From: an uncultured Chloroflexus sp.
GTDB taxonomy: Bacteria; Chloroflexota; Chloroflexia; Chloroflexales; Chloroflexaceae
Direction: 5' to 3'
NCBI RefSeq assembly: GCF_937951745.1
Contig: NZ_CALFBQ010000001.1
Coordinates: 57,452 to 121,451 of the forward strand
Length of the DNA: 64,000 nucleotides
How positions within the stretch are numbered: position 1 is the first letter of the stretch; every line of letters begins with the position of its first letter. This document shows positions 16,508 to 25,843 of the stretch, one piece after another. The notes beneath the pieces were generated by a model. That model saw nothing but the letters and a program-made list of their open reading frames with translations. It was not told where the DNA came from and searched no databases. The position numbers and the translations under genes are program-made.

Positions 16508-19498
16508 GTGGCGCGTGAACACCTGCTGACGTGGTATGGTCTGCTCGTCGGTGTGGTGGCGTTGGGCTGGTTGCTCATGCTTCCGGTCGCACCCGTCGCG
16601 CCGGCGCTGGTTGCGCTGTTTGCCATCATCGCCTTTGCAGTTGATCTGCTCGCCTTTCGCATTCCTCCCGCCGATGTCCATAGCCTTGCCCCACTGGTGA
16701 TTGTCAGCGCCGGTTTGGCGTTGGGGCCAGTGGCTGGTGCGTGGCTGGCTGCCATCGAGGGTGTCCTTTCCGGAGTGGTGATCCTCTTGTTGACCAATCG
16801 CCCGCGCACGTTGTTTTGGTTGCTGGGCCGGCCCGTCTTGCGCGGTGGTCTGCGCGCGCTTGGCTTGCTGGCGGGCGCTTGGTTGGCCGCGCTGTTCAGC
16901 GGCCAACCGTTCACCAATCTACCCGCCGAGACGTTATTTGGCTGGACATTAATCACGTTTCCGGTAGTGACGCAGTCCGGGCGGGTGTTGCGCGAACTGT
17001 TGCAGGGTGGGCGCAGTGGCTTGGCGACGTGGTGGCGTTCGGCGTGGCGTGCTATTCTCGGTGCTGAGCTGGCGCCATTGCCGCTGGCATGGCTTGGCGC
17101 GGCGATTGCTCATGATCTCGGTTTGCTGCATCTGGCGCTGGCCGGCTTGGCCCTGATCGCATCGGCGGCTATTTTACGCCGCTCATCACTCAATCTCCAA
17201 CGCCAACGCCGGTCGGTGCGCGAATTAGCCCGGCTCAACGAGGTAAGCCGGGCGATTATCCGCAGCGAACTCGATGTTGATGCCCTCTGCGAGTTGATCT
17301 ACCGCGAGGCGAGCCGGATTGTCGATACCTCGTCATTTCATCTCGGCCTGTTCAACGGTCATCACTATACCCTGATGGTGCGAGTGCAGGATCGGGTGCG
17401 GTTGCCGCGCTTGACGGTCGATCTGTCGGAAAATAGTGGTCTGATTGGCTGGATCCGTGAGACTGGCAGAGCGATTCTGGTCGAGGATTTTACCCGCGAG
17501 ATGGATCGACTGCCGGCCCGCCCCCGTTATCAGAGCGAGCGTCCGCCTCGCTCTGGGATTTACGTGCCGTTGATCGCTGGCGAAACGGTGATCGGTTCGA
17601 TTTCGGTGCAGAGTTATGAGCCAGCCGCTTTTGATGCCAACGATTTGCGTTTGATTTCCCTGATCGCCGATCAAGCGGCGGTGGCGATTGCCCGCGCTCG
17701 CGCCTTCCACGAAGCGCGCCAGCGTGCCAACCAGTTGCAGGCGATTCGCGAGGTGAGCCAGCAGATTACCGCGATCCTCAATCTCGACTTGTTGTTACCC
17801 TCGATTGTGCGGCTTATTCGCGAGCGGTTTGGCTACCATCCAGTCCATATCTTTACCGTTTCGCCCGATGATGGCCGGATCTATTTCCGCGCTTCGACCG
17901 CTGATGGCGCCGATCTCGAACGGTTGCGCGCGCTCTCACTGCGAGTTGGGCAGGGGCTGGTCGGTGAGGCGGTGCAGCGCGGTGAGCCGCTGTTGGCCGG
18001 CGATGTGCTCAGCGATCGGCGCGTGATCCGCGATACGCTGCAAACCCGCTCCGAGCTGGCGGTGCCGTTACGCGTCGGCGCAACCGTGATCGGCGTGCTT
18101 GATGTGCAGAGTGATGAGCCGGATGACTTCGATGAAGACGATCTGTTTGTGATGCGCACGCTGGCGGATCAGATCGCGATTGCGATCGAGAGTGCCAATG
18201 CCTATACGGCCCAGCAGGAAGAGGCATGGACGCTCAATGCACTGTTACAGATCGCCGAAAACATTGGTCGAGCGACAACGCTGCCCGATCTGTTGGCGAC
18301 GGTGGTGCGGTTGCCGCCGTTGTTGTTGGGTTGCCCGCGCTGCTACGTTGCACTGTGGGATCGCGAACAGGGTGATTTTGTGGTGCGCGCTGTCTATGGG
18401 TTGCCGGTGGCTGCCCGCGCGGCGCTCATTGACACACCGGCGCAGTCGCCCTTTCTGTGGCGTTTACGCGAACGTGCTACCGAAGCTGATCAACCGCGCC
18501 CTGAAATGCTCTGGCAAGCGCACGATAACCTTGATCAGTGGCTGGGCTTACTTGCGGTCGCGCAGAGCGGGTCGTTGGTCGGGTTACCGATTAGCGCGCG
18601 CAATGCATTACTAGGGGTGTTGGTACTCGATTACAATGACCCGTTTATCTCGCTGAGCGCCCGCCAGCAGAATTTATGCATCGGCGCAGCGGCCCAAATT
18701 GCCGGCGCGTTGGAAAGCTTGCTGCTCGCCGCCGAAGCTGCCGAAGCAGCCCGGCTCGAACAAGAGCTGCGCGTGGCCCGCGAGATTCAGCAATCGTTGT
18801 TGCCTACCCGTTTACCGGTAGCGCAGGGGTGGCAGATCGACGCGGCGTGGCAATCGGCCCGCTTGGTCGGCGGCGATTTCTACGATTTCTGGCCTCTGCC
18901 CGTTGGTGCCGATCCGCCGCGCGAATTGGGCTTTGTGATCGCCGATGTCAGCGATAAAGGTGTTCCTGCGGCTATGTTTATGACTATGGCCCGTTCGTTG
19001 GTGCGCGCTGCCGCCCTCGATGGATCGCCGCCGGCCCGCGCTATGGAACGGGCTAATCGCTGGCTCTACCGTGACTCCGAGTCGGGGATGTTTGTCACCC
19101 TCTTCTATGCCCGGCTTGATCTGGCCAGTGGTCGTCTGTGCTATACCTGCGCTGGCCATAATCCGCCGCTGGTTTATCGATCGGCGACCGGCGCAATCGA
19201 AGAGCTGCGCACTCCCGGAATCGCCCTCGGCGTGCTGGCTGAAGTGACCTTGCACGAAGCTGAAACCGCGCTCGCGCCGGGTGATGTGTTAGTCTGCTAT
19301 ACCGATGGCGTGACTGAAACGGTAAACGAGGTGCTGGTGCCGTTTGATGTGGAGGGGTTGCGTGCCGTTATCAAGACCTATGCCGCTGCGCCGGCAGGTG
19401 CGATCGTGCAAGCGATTTTGGCCGCGATTGCCCGCCATAGCCACGGTCAGCCGCCGTTCGATGACATCACCCTCATCGTTATCAAACGCGCCCCATAG
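16508..19498 (+). CDS. GAF-GAF-GAF-PP2C (SpoIIE-type) serine phosphatase with N-terminal membrane domain
   Basis: About 996 residues. It starts with GTG directly after the TGA of the previous gene. Residues 5-235 are a hydrophobic sensor region of about six to eight membrane helices. Three GAF-like domains follow, at about 250-400, 415-565 and 575-740, the first two with the NQLQAIREVSQQITAIL-type linker helices. A helical linker (EQELRVAREIQQSLLPTRLP) leads into the PP2C domain at about 775-994, with metal-binding Asp residues in LVGGDFYDFW, VIADVSDKGVPAAMFM and YTDGVTE. It should dephosphorylate the STAS partner upstream in response to a small ligand or membrane signal. It overlaps the convergent esterase by 17 bases. 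Confidence 0.93.
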   Translation: MAREHLLTWYGLLVGVVALGWLLMLPVAPVAPALVALFAIIAFAVDLLAFRIPPADVHSLAPLVIVSAGLALGPVAGAWLAAIEGVLSGVVILLLTNRPRTLFWLLGRPVLRGGLRALGLLAGAWLAALFSGQPFTNLPAETLFGWTLITFPVVTQSGRVLRELLQGGRSGLATWWRSAWRAILGAELAPLPLAWLGAAIAHDLGLLHLALAGLALIASAAILRRSSLNLQRQRRSVRELARLNEVSRAIIRSELDVDALCELIYREASRIVDTSSFHLGLFNGHHYTLMVRVQDRVRLPRLTVDLSENSGLIGWIRETGRAILVEDFTREMDRLPARPRYQSERPPRSGIYVPLIAGETVIGSISVQSYEPAAFDANDLRLISLIADQAAVAIARARAFHEARQRANQLQAIREVSQQITAILNLDLLLPSIVRLIRERFGYHPVHIFTVSPDDGRIYFRASTADGADLERLRALSLRVGQGLVGEAVQRGEPLLAGDVLSDRRVIRDTLQTRSELAVPLRVGATVIGVLDVQSDEPDDFDEDDLFVMRTLADQIAIAIESANAYTAQQEEAWTLNALLQIAENIGRATTLPDLLATVVRLPPLLLGCPRCYVALWDREQGDFVVRAVYGLPVAARAALIDTPAQSPFLWRLRERATEADQPRPEMLWQAHDNLDQWLGLLAVAQSGSLVGLPISARNALLGVLVLDYNDPFISLSARQQNLCIGAAAQIAGALESLLLAAEAAEAARLEQELRVAREIQQSLLPTRLPVAQGWQIDAAWQSARLVGGDFYDFWPLPVGADPPRELGFVIADVSDKGVPAAMFMTMARSLVRAAALDGSPPARAMERANRWLYRDSESGMFVTLFYARLDLASGRLCYTCAGHNPPLVYRSATGAIEELRTPGIALGVLAEVTLHEAETALAPGDVLVCYTDGVTETVNEVLVPFDVEGLRAVIKTYAAAPAGAIVQAILAAIARHSHGQPPFDDITLIVIKRAP

Positions 19499-20309
19499 CG
19501 ACGGAGCGCCGCTCTGTTGCTGCGGGACGGCCCAAAAATCGCTCAATCCGCCGAAAGATTGCCTCGCGGTATGGCCCCTCCAACAGCAATTGATGGCCGG
19601 TTGCCGGCCAGTAGACGAGTTCGCAACGGGCACTGCCGATCCGAGCGGCAATCATCGCTGCGCTCGCCGGATCAGCAGTTGTGTCGCTCTGGCCGTGCAT
19701 CAGCAGCGCCGGCGTTCGCACGCGTGGCAATACTTGTCCGGCGGCGGCTAGCGCCAAGCGTAGCTCATCAGCAGCAGCGACCGATACCTTCACCGATCGG
19801 CGCAACATTTGTTGGATGGCCGGGTCATCGAGGTCGAGACCGGGCTGGCGCCGCCAGATCGATGCTCGCAGATCGGGGCTGGTGAAATCGGCTTGGGCCA
19901 GTAAGTAGAACCATGGCGTCACGTAGCGGGCAATGCCTAACACATTGACCCGCCAATCACCCCCCAGCCGGTAGGGAGTCGCCAACATCACCAGCCGATG
20001 CACCGGTCGCTCGGCGGCAAGCAGGGCGGCAAGCGCACCACCGAGTGAAAATCCGATCACCGAGACGGTGGTGTAGCTGGTTGACAGGCGATCAAACGCA
20101 TACTTGGCTGCGGTCAGCCAGTCAGACCAGCGCACCGGCATCAGGTCTTCGGGTTGGCCGGTGTGGCCGGGCAGGCGCATACCGAACACTGTGTAACCGG
20201 CGCCGGCGAGATGCTCGGCAAGGCTACGCATCTCACCGGGATCGCCGACGAAGCCGTGAATCAGGAGGCAGGCGTGCTCGCCGCGCCGCAACAGGTACGG
20301 TTCAATCAT
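19482..20309 (-). CDS. Alpha/beta hydrolase, carboxylesterase/monoacylglycerol lipase type
   Basis: About 275 residues. The ATG at 20309 overlaps the end of the upstream ComEA-like gene by eight bases, so it is translationally coupled. The oxyanion segment is LLIHGFVGDPGEM. The nucleophile elbow is GFSLGG with Ser at about 103. The acid lies in HGQSDTTADP and the His in ATGHQLLLE. Lid-like sequence between strands 6 and 7 and the overall length match Est30-type thermostable carboxylesterases. It should hydrolyse short to medium acyl esters in the cytosol; the natural substrate is unknown. Its 3' end overlaps the end of the convergent PP2C gene by 17 bases. Confidence 0.85.
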   Translation of the reverse strand: MIEPYLLRRGEHACLLIHGFVGDPGEMRSLAEHLAGAGYTVFGMRLPGHTGQPEDLMPVRWSDWLTAAKYAFDRLSTSYTTVSVIGFSLGGALAALLAAERPVHRLVMLATPYRLGGDWRVNVLGIARYVTPWFYLLAQADFTSPDLRASIWRRQPGLDLDDPAIQQMLRRSVKVSVAAADELRLALAAAGQVLPRVRTPALLMHGQSDTTADPASAAMIAARIGSARCELVYWPATGHQLLLEGPYREAIFRRIERFLGRPAATERRSVAMGRV

Positions 20310-21084
20310 GCGATACGTAGACCAGTTTGCGGAAGGTATTGATATTGCGTTCGCCAATGCCGGCGATCGCCATAAGTTCATCAACGCTCTTAAATGGGCC
20401 GTGCGCTTCGCGGTAGGCAATGATCCGGTCGGCCAGTACCGACCCAATGCCGGGCAGCGCGATCAACGCCTCGCGGTCGGCGCGATTGATATCGATCGGC
20501 TCGATGCCGGTTGTCTCGGTGGTTGCCAGCGCAGCAGCAACCGACTCTTCCTCGTGGCTCGGCTCTGGCGCGGTGGCGACCGGTGTTTCGGGTGTAGCCG
20601 GCGCCGGCTCTGGGGCAGTCACCGCCGGAGTCGTCACGTCTTGAGTGATGGCAAGCGTGGCGTCCGTTGCCGCGACTGGTTCGGATGATGCTGCCTCAAC
20701 CGGCTGGGGTGCGACCGTCTCACTTGCACCATTACGTGCAGTAGCCGTGAGTTCAACGGCTGCGGGACTGCGTCGCTCTGGCGGCGCTCCCCGATGGACG
20801 CGGGTAGCAACCGGGCGTGGCGCACTAGGCGTATCGCCGCTCGCAGGTGCGCTGGCCGGCGCAGTTTTGGGCGGCGCTCCCCGATGCACACGGGTAGCAA
20901 CTGGGCGTGGCCCTGCACTAGGCGCCGGAGACGCGGCTGATGGGGGCATTACCGGCGCAGGCGGTGGGCTCGCTGGCGGGGTAAGCGGTAACGTGATTAC
21001 CGTCTCGCTGCTGCTCTGCATCCGTCGCCAAATGAGGTACCCGATCCCGACAAGGAGAACGACCAACAGCAACTTACGCCACAT
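20302..21084 (-). CDS. ComEA-like helix-hairpin-helix protein with N-terminal membrane anchor and Pro/Ala-rich linker
   Basis: About 260 residues from the ATG at 21084. Residues 3-20 are one membrane helix (signal anchor). Residues 30-190 are a low-complexity Pro/Ala/Thr/Val linker that would reach across the cell envelope. It carries two copies of PRPVATRVHRGAPP. The C-terminal 70 residues are a ComEA-type double helix-hairpin-helix: IDINRADREALIALPGIGSVLADRIIAYREAHGPF and MAIAGIGERNINTFR. ComEA binds incoming DNA during natural transformation, so a DNA-receptor role is plausible. A ComF-family gene 1.5 kb away supports this weakly. The esterase downstream overlaps it by eight bases. Confidence 0.82.
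   Translation of the reverse strand: MWRKLLLVVLLVGIGYLIWRRMQSSSETVITLPLTPPASPPPAPVMPPSAASPAPSAGPRPVATRVHRGAPPKTAPASAPASGDTPSAPRPVATRVHRGAPPERRSPAAVELTATARNGASETVAPQPVEAASSEPVAATDATLAITQDVTTPAVTAPEPAPATPETPVATAPEPSHEEESVAAALATTETTGIEPIDINRADREALIALPGIGSVLADRIIAYREAHGPFKSVDELMAIAGIGERNINTFRKLVYVSHD
20781..20910. repeat. Two 40-bp direct repeats in the ComEA-like linker
   Basis: 20781-20820 and 20871-20910 differ at three of 40 positions and lie 90 bases apart. They encode the duplicated PRPVATRVHRGAPP peptide in the linker of the ComEA-like protein. The spacing is a multiple of three, so a unit gain or loss would keep the frame. Confidence 0.85.
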
Positions 21085-21209
21085 AGCAGTCTGCCCCCCG
21101 TTTCGTATGCGCGGATCCAATCATTCTGTGTCGCAATGCTTGCGTGTGAGCTAGTGAAGTGCTCATTATGACAGGGCGCAAATAGCTTTCTTTAGAGTTG
21201 TGTCTATGA

Positions 21210-22070
21210 CTATGCTGTGCTGATCTGTACGAGCGACCGCAGCAGGGCGAGATTCATCCGATCTTCGGCCATATCTTCGCCCTTGGGCGTCTCAATGATC
21301 ATCGGTAGACCAGCGAAGCGTCGGTCGTTTACCAGCATACGAAAGGCTTCGACGCCGATGCAGCCTTGGCCGATATGCGCATGGCGATCGACTCGGCTGC
21401 CCACGTCCTTCTGCGAGTCGTTAAGATGAAAACACTTGACCCGTTCCAACCCAACCAGCCGGTCAAGTTCAGCAAAGGTGGCTTGATAGCTCGCTTCGTC
21501 GCGAATGTCGTACCCAGCGGCGAAGATGTGGCAGGTATCAACGCATACCCCTAACCGGTCGTGGTAAGGGATCAACTCAAACAGGCGGGCCAAATGCTCG
21601 AAGCGATAGCCGAGCGCCGTGCCCTGCCCGGCGGTCGTCTCAAGCAAGATCATCGTTGTGCCGCCGATCCCTTCCGTCAACAGACGATTAATCGCATCGG
21701 CGACGCGGGCCAAGCCGGCCTCTTCGCCAATCCCGGTATGCGCGCCGGGGTGGGTGACGAGGTAAGGGATGTTGAGCTGCGCGCAGCGTTCCAACTCGTC
21801 GGCAAAAGCGGCGATCGACTTTTCGCGCAGTTCGTCGGCGGGGGCGGCGAGGTTGATGAGGTACGAGTCATGAACGACGACCGGGTGAATGCCGGTGCGC
21901 TCCTGTTCAGCCCGAAATGCTGCCGCTTCTTCCGCTGGGATGGGTTTGGCTGTCCACTGCCGTTCGTTTTTGGCGAAGATTTGCATCGCTTCCAACCCCA
22001 CTGATTCCCCGCGAGCAAATGATTTCGAGACGCCACCCGAAATAGACATGTGTGCGCCGAATCGCGGCAT
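21210..22070 (-). CDS. nfo: Endonuclease IV (apurinic/apyrimidinic endonuclease)
   Basis: About 286 residues, the standard length. The ATG at 22070 is chosen because GAGG lies nine bases upstream and MPRFGAHMSISGG is the usual N-terminus. The AP_endonuc_2 TIM-barrel zinc ligands are visible in order: His in VVHDSYLINLA, His in VTHPGAH, Glu in LLETTAGQG, Asp/His in VCVDTCHIFAAGYD, His in CFHLNDS, the Asp/His pair in RVDRHAHIGQG, and Glu in IIETPK. It cuts the backbone 5' of abasic sites and removes 3'-blocking groups in base excision repair. It is divergent from the DUF2256/ComF region, with an extended -10 element upstream. Confidence 0.96.
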   Translation of the reverse strand: MPRFGAHMSISGGVSKSFARGESVGLEAMQIFAKNERQWTAKPIPAEEAAAFRAEQERTGIHPVVVHDSYLINLAAPADELREKSIAAFADELERCAQLNIPYLVTHPGAHTGIGEEAGLARVADAINRLLTEGIGGTTMILLETTAGQGTALGYRFEHLARLFELIPYHDRLGVCVDTCHIFAAGYDIRDEASYQATFAELDRLVGLERVKCFHLNDSQKDVGSRVDRHAHIGQGCIGVEAFRMLVNDRRFAGLPMIIETPKGEDMAEDRMNLALLRSLVQISTA

Positions 22071-22116
22071 GGGTATCATCCTCATACATTTCCGCCGGCG
22101 AGTACCGGATATTGCA

Positions 22117-22122
22117 ATTATA
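22117..22122 (-). promoter_or_regulatory. -10 element (TATAAT) for nfo
   Basis: On the minus strand GTGATATAAT would start transcription about 40 bases before the nfo ATG at 22070. No clear -35 element at standard spacing. Confidence 0.5.
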
Positions 22123-22228
22123 TCACGGCTTGCCGGCAGTGTTTTTGCCTACCGTAGGAACCATTGTGGACACTGGTTTCGGCATGTTTATTTGGCATAC
22201 CGCAGCGCCTGCGGAGGTCGCGGGGACT

Positions 22229-22426
22229 TTACCCTCTGCGGTGTATAAGGTTGCGTCGCCCGCTCTGCCGGCAGCGATCCGAGCAGTAGCGCACCTCTTC
22301 CCAGCAGCGCGCCCACTTTTTGCGCCATTCAAACGGTCTCCCGCACGCGGCGCAGATCTTGGCCGGCAGTTGGCCTTTGCGTTTGGGAGTGTTGGCTGTC
22401 GCGTTGGTGAGTTTGGCGCGGGCCAT
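22229..22426 (-). CDS. DUF2256 zinc-ribbon-like small protein
   Basis: About 65 residues from the ATG at 22426, with AAAGGA six bases upstream. The core KICAACGRPFEWRKKW followed by ARCWEEVRYCSDRCR is the DUF2256 signature, with a CxxC and a CxxxC-like pair that should bind one zinc ion. A basic, unstructured N-terminus precedes it. In other bacteria the gene often sits near photolyase/cryptochrome or DASH genes; here its neighbours are endonuclease IV and ComF, so a DNA-related setting is kept. The biochemical role is unknown. The protein is short enough to be missed by automatic annotation. Confidence 0.85.
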   Translation of the reverse strand: MARAKLTNATANTPKRKGQLPAKICAACGRPFEWRKKWARCWEEVRYCSDRCRQSGRRNLIHRRG

Positions 22427-22564
22427 AGCGAATCCTTTGCCGATCTGTAACGGTTTCATATATAGAGCATGTATAGTGCGGGCCGTCCAGCGCTGCGCAC
22501 TGTGAGCACGTGTATATGTGTGCCTCTGTTCATCGTCGTACAGATTTATCGCGGTGTCAACCCT

Positions 22565-23200
22565 ATGCTTGAACGAATCCTCAACTGGCTCTTTCCCGAC
22601 CGTTGCGCTGGTTGCCGGCGGCTGACCGGTGACCTCTTCTGCGCGGTATGCCGGGCGCAGTTACGGCCCTATCCGCCCTTCCCGCCGCCAGTCGGCCTTG
22701 ACGCGGCGTGGGTGGCGTTTCGCTATGAGGGCGGCTTAGTTTCAGCTATTCACCAGCTCAAGTACGGTCGTCGCCGGCGGGTTGCGCACGTGCTCGGTGA
22801 TCTGCTGGCCGCTGTCGCCGGCCCGCTCGCTGCCGATGCCCTGATTGCGGTGCCGCTGCACTCCGATCGGCTGCGCGAACGCGGCTTTAATCAGGCCGCC
22901 GAGCTGGCTGCGCGCTTGCAACGGCCCGGCAACCCGCCGCTGATCGACGGCTTAGTTCGGGTGCGCGCAACCAACCGGCAGGCCCGGCTCGCCGCCCATG
23001 ACCGCACAGCTAATGTCAACGGCGCGTTTGTCTGGGTTGGCCACGCGCCGCCGCCGCCCCGTCTCATCCTAATCGATGATGTGCTGACCACTGGCGCGAC
23101 CCTCGCCGCCGGCGCTGCCGCCTTGCGCGCCGCCGGCGCGCAATCGGTGACGGCGCTTGCCCTCGCCCGCTCGGTGATTGCCAAAACCGGTGTACAATAG
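22565..23200 (+). CDS. ComF-family phosphoribosyltransferase-like protein
   Basis: About 211 residues from the ATG at 22565. The N-terminus has a four-cysteine zinc finger (CAGC and CAVC, residues 14-32) preceded by LLNWLFPDR-like sequence typical of ComF. The middle has AIHQLKYGRR. The C-terminal phosphoribosyltransferase domain has VPLHSDRLRERGFNQA and the PRPP loop LILIDDVLTTGATL. In Gram-positive and Gram-negative bacteria ComF/GntX proteins are needed for DNA uptake, probably at the step after entry into the cytosol. It is divergent from the DUF2256 gene. Confidence 0.92.
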   Translation: MLERILNWLFPDRCAGCRRLTGDLFCAVCRAQLRPYPPFPPPVGLDAAWVAFRYEGGLVSAIHQLKYGRRRRVAHVLGDLLAAVAGPLAADALIAVPLHSDRLRERGFNQAAELAARLQRPGNPPLIDGLVRVRATNRQARLAAHDRTANVNGAFVWVGHAPPPPRLILIDDVLTTGATLAAGAAALRAAGAQSVTALALARSVIAKTGVQ

Positions 23201-23329
23201 AGGTGTCCGCGCATAATCTGCTGTCGTTCGCGAGCTGGCCTCGCCGGGCCGGCTCGATCAGGTGTACAATAGGTATTGTTGTGCATCTAGTTGCGGCTAT
23301 CCACCATTCGTCTGTCAGGAGGGACGATG

Positions 23330-25021
23330 ATGTCTGACATCGAGCAGCTTTCTGCCGCCCACCAACAATGGGAACAGCACTGTCTCTGGCCGGCCCTCAA
23401 GCGCGCCCCTGAACGCACTGGCCCGTTCATGACCACCAGCAGCGCGCCGATCGAACGGCTTTACACCCCGCTCGATCTGGCCCGCAATGGTATGACACCC
23501 ACCGAACATTTTCTGCGCAACGTCAGCTACCCCGGCCAGTATCCCTTCACCCGCGGTATTCATCCCACCGGCTACCGCGGCAAATTGTGGACGATGCGCA
23601 TGTTTGCTGGGTTTGGCAGTGCCGAAGAGACCAATGCCCGCTTTAAGTTTTTGCTCGAACAAGGCCAGACTGGGTTGTCGATCGCGTTTGATATGCCCAC
23701 CCTGTACGGGCGCGATACCGATCACCCGCTGGTCGAGGGTGAGTTCGGTAAGTGTGGCGTGGCAGTCTCGTCGCTGGCCGATATGGAGATTCTGCTCGAT
23801 GGGTTGCCGCTCGATCAGGTAAGCACCTCAATGACGATCAATTCGCCGGCGGCGATGATTTGGGCGATGTATCTGGTGGTGGCCGAGAAGCGCGGCATTC
23901 CGTGGACGCAGTTGCGCGGCACAATCCAGAACGACATCCTCAAAGAGTATATTGCCCAGAACGAGTATATCTTCCCGCCTGAGCCGAGCATGCGCTTGGT
24001 GGTCGATACCATTGAGTTCGCTTCGCGCCACGTGCCACAGTGGAACCCGATCAGCGTTAGCGGCTACCACATCCGTGAAGCTGGCAGCACCGCCGTGCAA
24101 GAGCTGGCCTTTACCTTGGCCGATGGCTTTGCTTACGTCGAAGCAGCTCTTGAGCGCGGCCTAGACATTGATGAGTTTGCGCCACGGATCAGCTTCTTCT
24201 TTAACGCCCACAACGACTTCTTCGAGGAGATTGCCAAATACCGGGCGGCGCGCCGGATTTGGGCGCGGGCGATGCGCGAACGGTACGGCGCAAAGAACGA
24301 GCGCTCGTGGTGGCTGCGCTTCCATACTCAAACTGCCGGTTGTTCGCTCACTGCGCAGCAACCCGAAATCAACATAGTCCGCACCGCGATTCAAGCGCTG
24401 GCTGCGGTGCTCGGCGGCACGCAGAGCTTGCACACCAATTCAATGGACGAGGCGCTGGCGTTGCCGTCGGAAAAGGCGGTCACGATAGCGCTGCGCACGC
24501 AGCAGATTATTGCTTACGAGAGCGGTGTAGCCAACACCGTCGATCCACTGGGCGGCAGCTATTTCGTCGAGGCGTTGACTGACCGTATGGAGCGCGAGGC
24601 GCAGGCGATCTTCGACGCGATCAATGCCCAAGGCGGGGTGATTGCCGCCATCCGCAACGGCTACTTCCACCGCGAGATTGCCGATGCCGCCTACCGGTAT
24701 CAGCAAGAGATCGACCACGGCGAGCGGATTATCGTTGGCGTCAACGCTTTCCAAGATGACGAGCCGTTGGAGATTCCGATCTTGCAGATGGATCCCGAAG
24801 GCGAAAAGCGGCATCTCGAACGGCTTAACCGCGTCCGTCGTGAGCGCGATCAAGAGTTGGTCGCTCGTCGGTTGGCCGAACTCCGCGCCGCCGCGCAGGG
24901 CAACGAGAACATGATGCCAGCCATTCTCAATTGCGTGCGAGCATATTGCACTCTCGGCGAGATGTGCGATGTGCTGCGTGAGGTATTCGGCGTCTACCAG
25001 CAAGATACTGTGATTGTGTAA
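23330..25021 (+). CDS. Adenosylcobalamin acyl-CoA mutase large subunit, isobutyryl-CoA mutase-like
   Basis: About 563 residues. The ATG at 23330 has AGGAGGG at 23317-23323, six bases upstream; an ATG at 23327 overlaps it. It covers the acyl-CoA-binding TIM barrel of methylmalonyl-CoA mutases ([23 protein letters not shown] with catalytic His247) but ends before any B12-binding DxHxxG domain, so a separate small subunit is required and is not in this window. Two residues decide substrate: Phe92 in RMFAGFGS and Gln210 in AQNEYIFPP, where methylmalonyl-CoA mutase has Tyr89 and Arg207. Phe/Gln is the isobutyryl-CoA mutase pattern. It probably isomerises isobutyryl-CoA or a similar branched acyl-CoA without a free carboxylate. 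Confidence 0.88.
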   Translation: MSDIEQLSAAHQQWEQHCLWPALKRAPERTGPFMTTSSAPIERLYTPLDLARNGMTPTEHFLRNVSYPGQYPFTRGIHPTGYRGKLWTMRMFAGFGSAEETNARFKFLLEQGQTGLSIAFDMPTLYGRDTDHPLVEGEFGKCGVAVSSLADMEILLDGLPLDQVSTSMTINSPAAMIWAMYLVVAEKRGIPWTQLRGTIQNDILKEYIAQNEYIFPPEPSMRLVVDTIEFASRHVPQWNPISVSGYHIREAGSTAVQELAFTLADGFAYVEAALERGLDIDEFAPRISFFFNAHNDFFEEIAKYRAARRIWARAMRERYGAKNERSWWLRFHTQTAGCSLTAQQPEINIVRTAIQALAAVLGGTQSLHTNSMDEALALPSEKAVTIALRTQQIIAYESGVANTVDPLGGSYFVEALTDRMEREAQAIFDAINAQGGVIAAIRNGYFHREIADAAYRYQQEIDHGERIIVGVNAFQDDEPLEIPILQMDPEGEKRHLERLNRVRRERDQELVARRLAELRAAAQGNENMMPAILNCVRAYCTLGEMCDVLREVFGVYQQDTVIV

Positions 25022-25093
25022 GCCAGTGATGGCCGAGCGGTCTGTGGAGAGCGTGCAGCAAGATAACTGTTGCACGCTCTGTTTCTCCTCACC

Positions 25094-25834
25094 TTATGAG
25101 TCCCAGACAAACGGAAACAACATCAACGATGCAGTGAACGTCACTACTACATACGCTAGTAAAAAGCGGATCGGCCCAACCACCACATCAACCGCCACAT
25201 TTTCAAGCGCCTGCGCCGTACCTTGAATGGCAATAATCAGCGGCGCTACCAGCAACGGGAAGGCCAGCACGGCAAAGAGTGCGCCTTTGAAGCTGGCGCG
25301 GGCAATGATTGCGGCAATAATCGTGGTGGCTGAAGTGAGGGCCAACCCGCCGGCGGCCAGCATCACACTAAACGCGAGTGGGCTGCCGACCTTCACCCGT
25401 AGCAAGACGATAAAGAGCAGGGTAGTGATGGCGCTCAGCACCATCACCAGCGTCAGGTTGAACCAAAACTTGCCCAGAAACACCGCCGTGGGTGAAGCCG
25501 ATAAGCGTAAGGCTGCCATCGTCCGCGCCTCTTCTTCGTAGACAAAGCTGCGCGAGAGGCCGTTGAGTGCAGCGAACAGCAACGCAATCCACAGCAGCGC
25601 CGATTGAATCAGCAGCGCCTCTTCAGTGCGTCGCATGCCAAGGAAGCCAACGCCAAGGCTGACCGCAGTGGCGGCGCTGACCGCAAAGAGCAGCAGGGTG
25701 TTGATGGCGTAGCGCGTGCGTAGTTCGCAGGCGATGTCTTTACGGAAGATCGCCCACGCGGCGCGGAGCGTCGCGCTGATCCCGCTCGGCGGCGGCGCAG
25801 GGATGTCGGTAAGAGTGGTTTCTTGTTCGATCAC
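25094..25834 (-). CDS. ccmB: CcmB, membrane subunit of the haem-related ABC exporter
   Basis: About 246 residues from the GTG at 25834. The soluble start (AAWAIFRKDIACELRTRYAINTLLLFA) and six hydrophobic segments match CcmB. FVYEEEARTMAALRLSASP is the conserved cytosolic loop after the second helix. With CcmA it forms the CcmAB transporter, which drives release of haem-loaded CcmE during c-type cytochrome maturation (System I). It starts ten bases after the ccmA stop. No ccmC, ccmE or ccmF is present in the window. Confidence 0.93.
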   Translation of the reverse strand: MIEQETTLTDIPAPPPSGISATLRAAWAIFRKDIACELRTRYAINTLLLFAVSAATAVSLGVGFLGMRRTEEALLIQSALLWIALLFAALNGLSRSFVYEEEARTMAALRLSASPTAVFLGKFWFNLTLVMVLSAITTLLFIVLLRVKVGSPLAFSVMLAAGGLALTSATTIIAAIIARASFKGALFAVLAFPLLVAPLIIAIQGTAQALENVAVDVVVGPIRFLLAYVVVTFTASLMLFPFVWDS

Positions 25835-25843
25835 GGTTATGTC

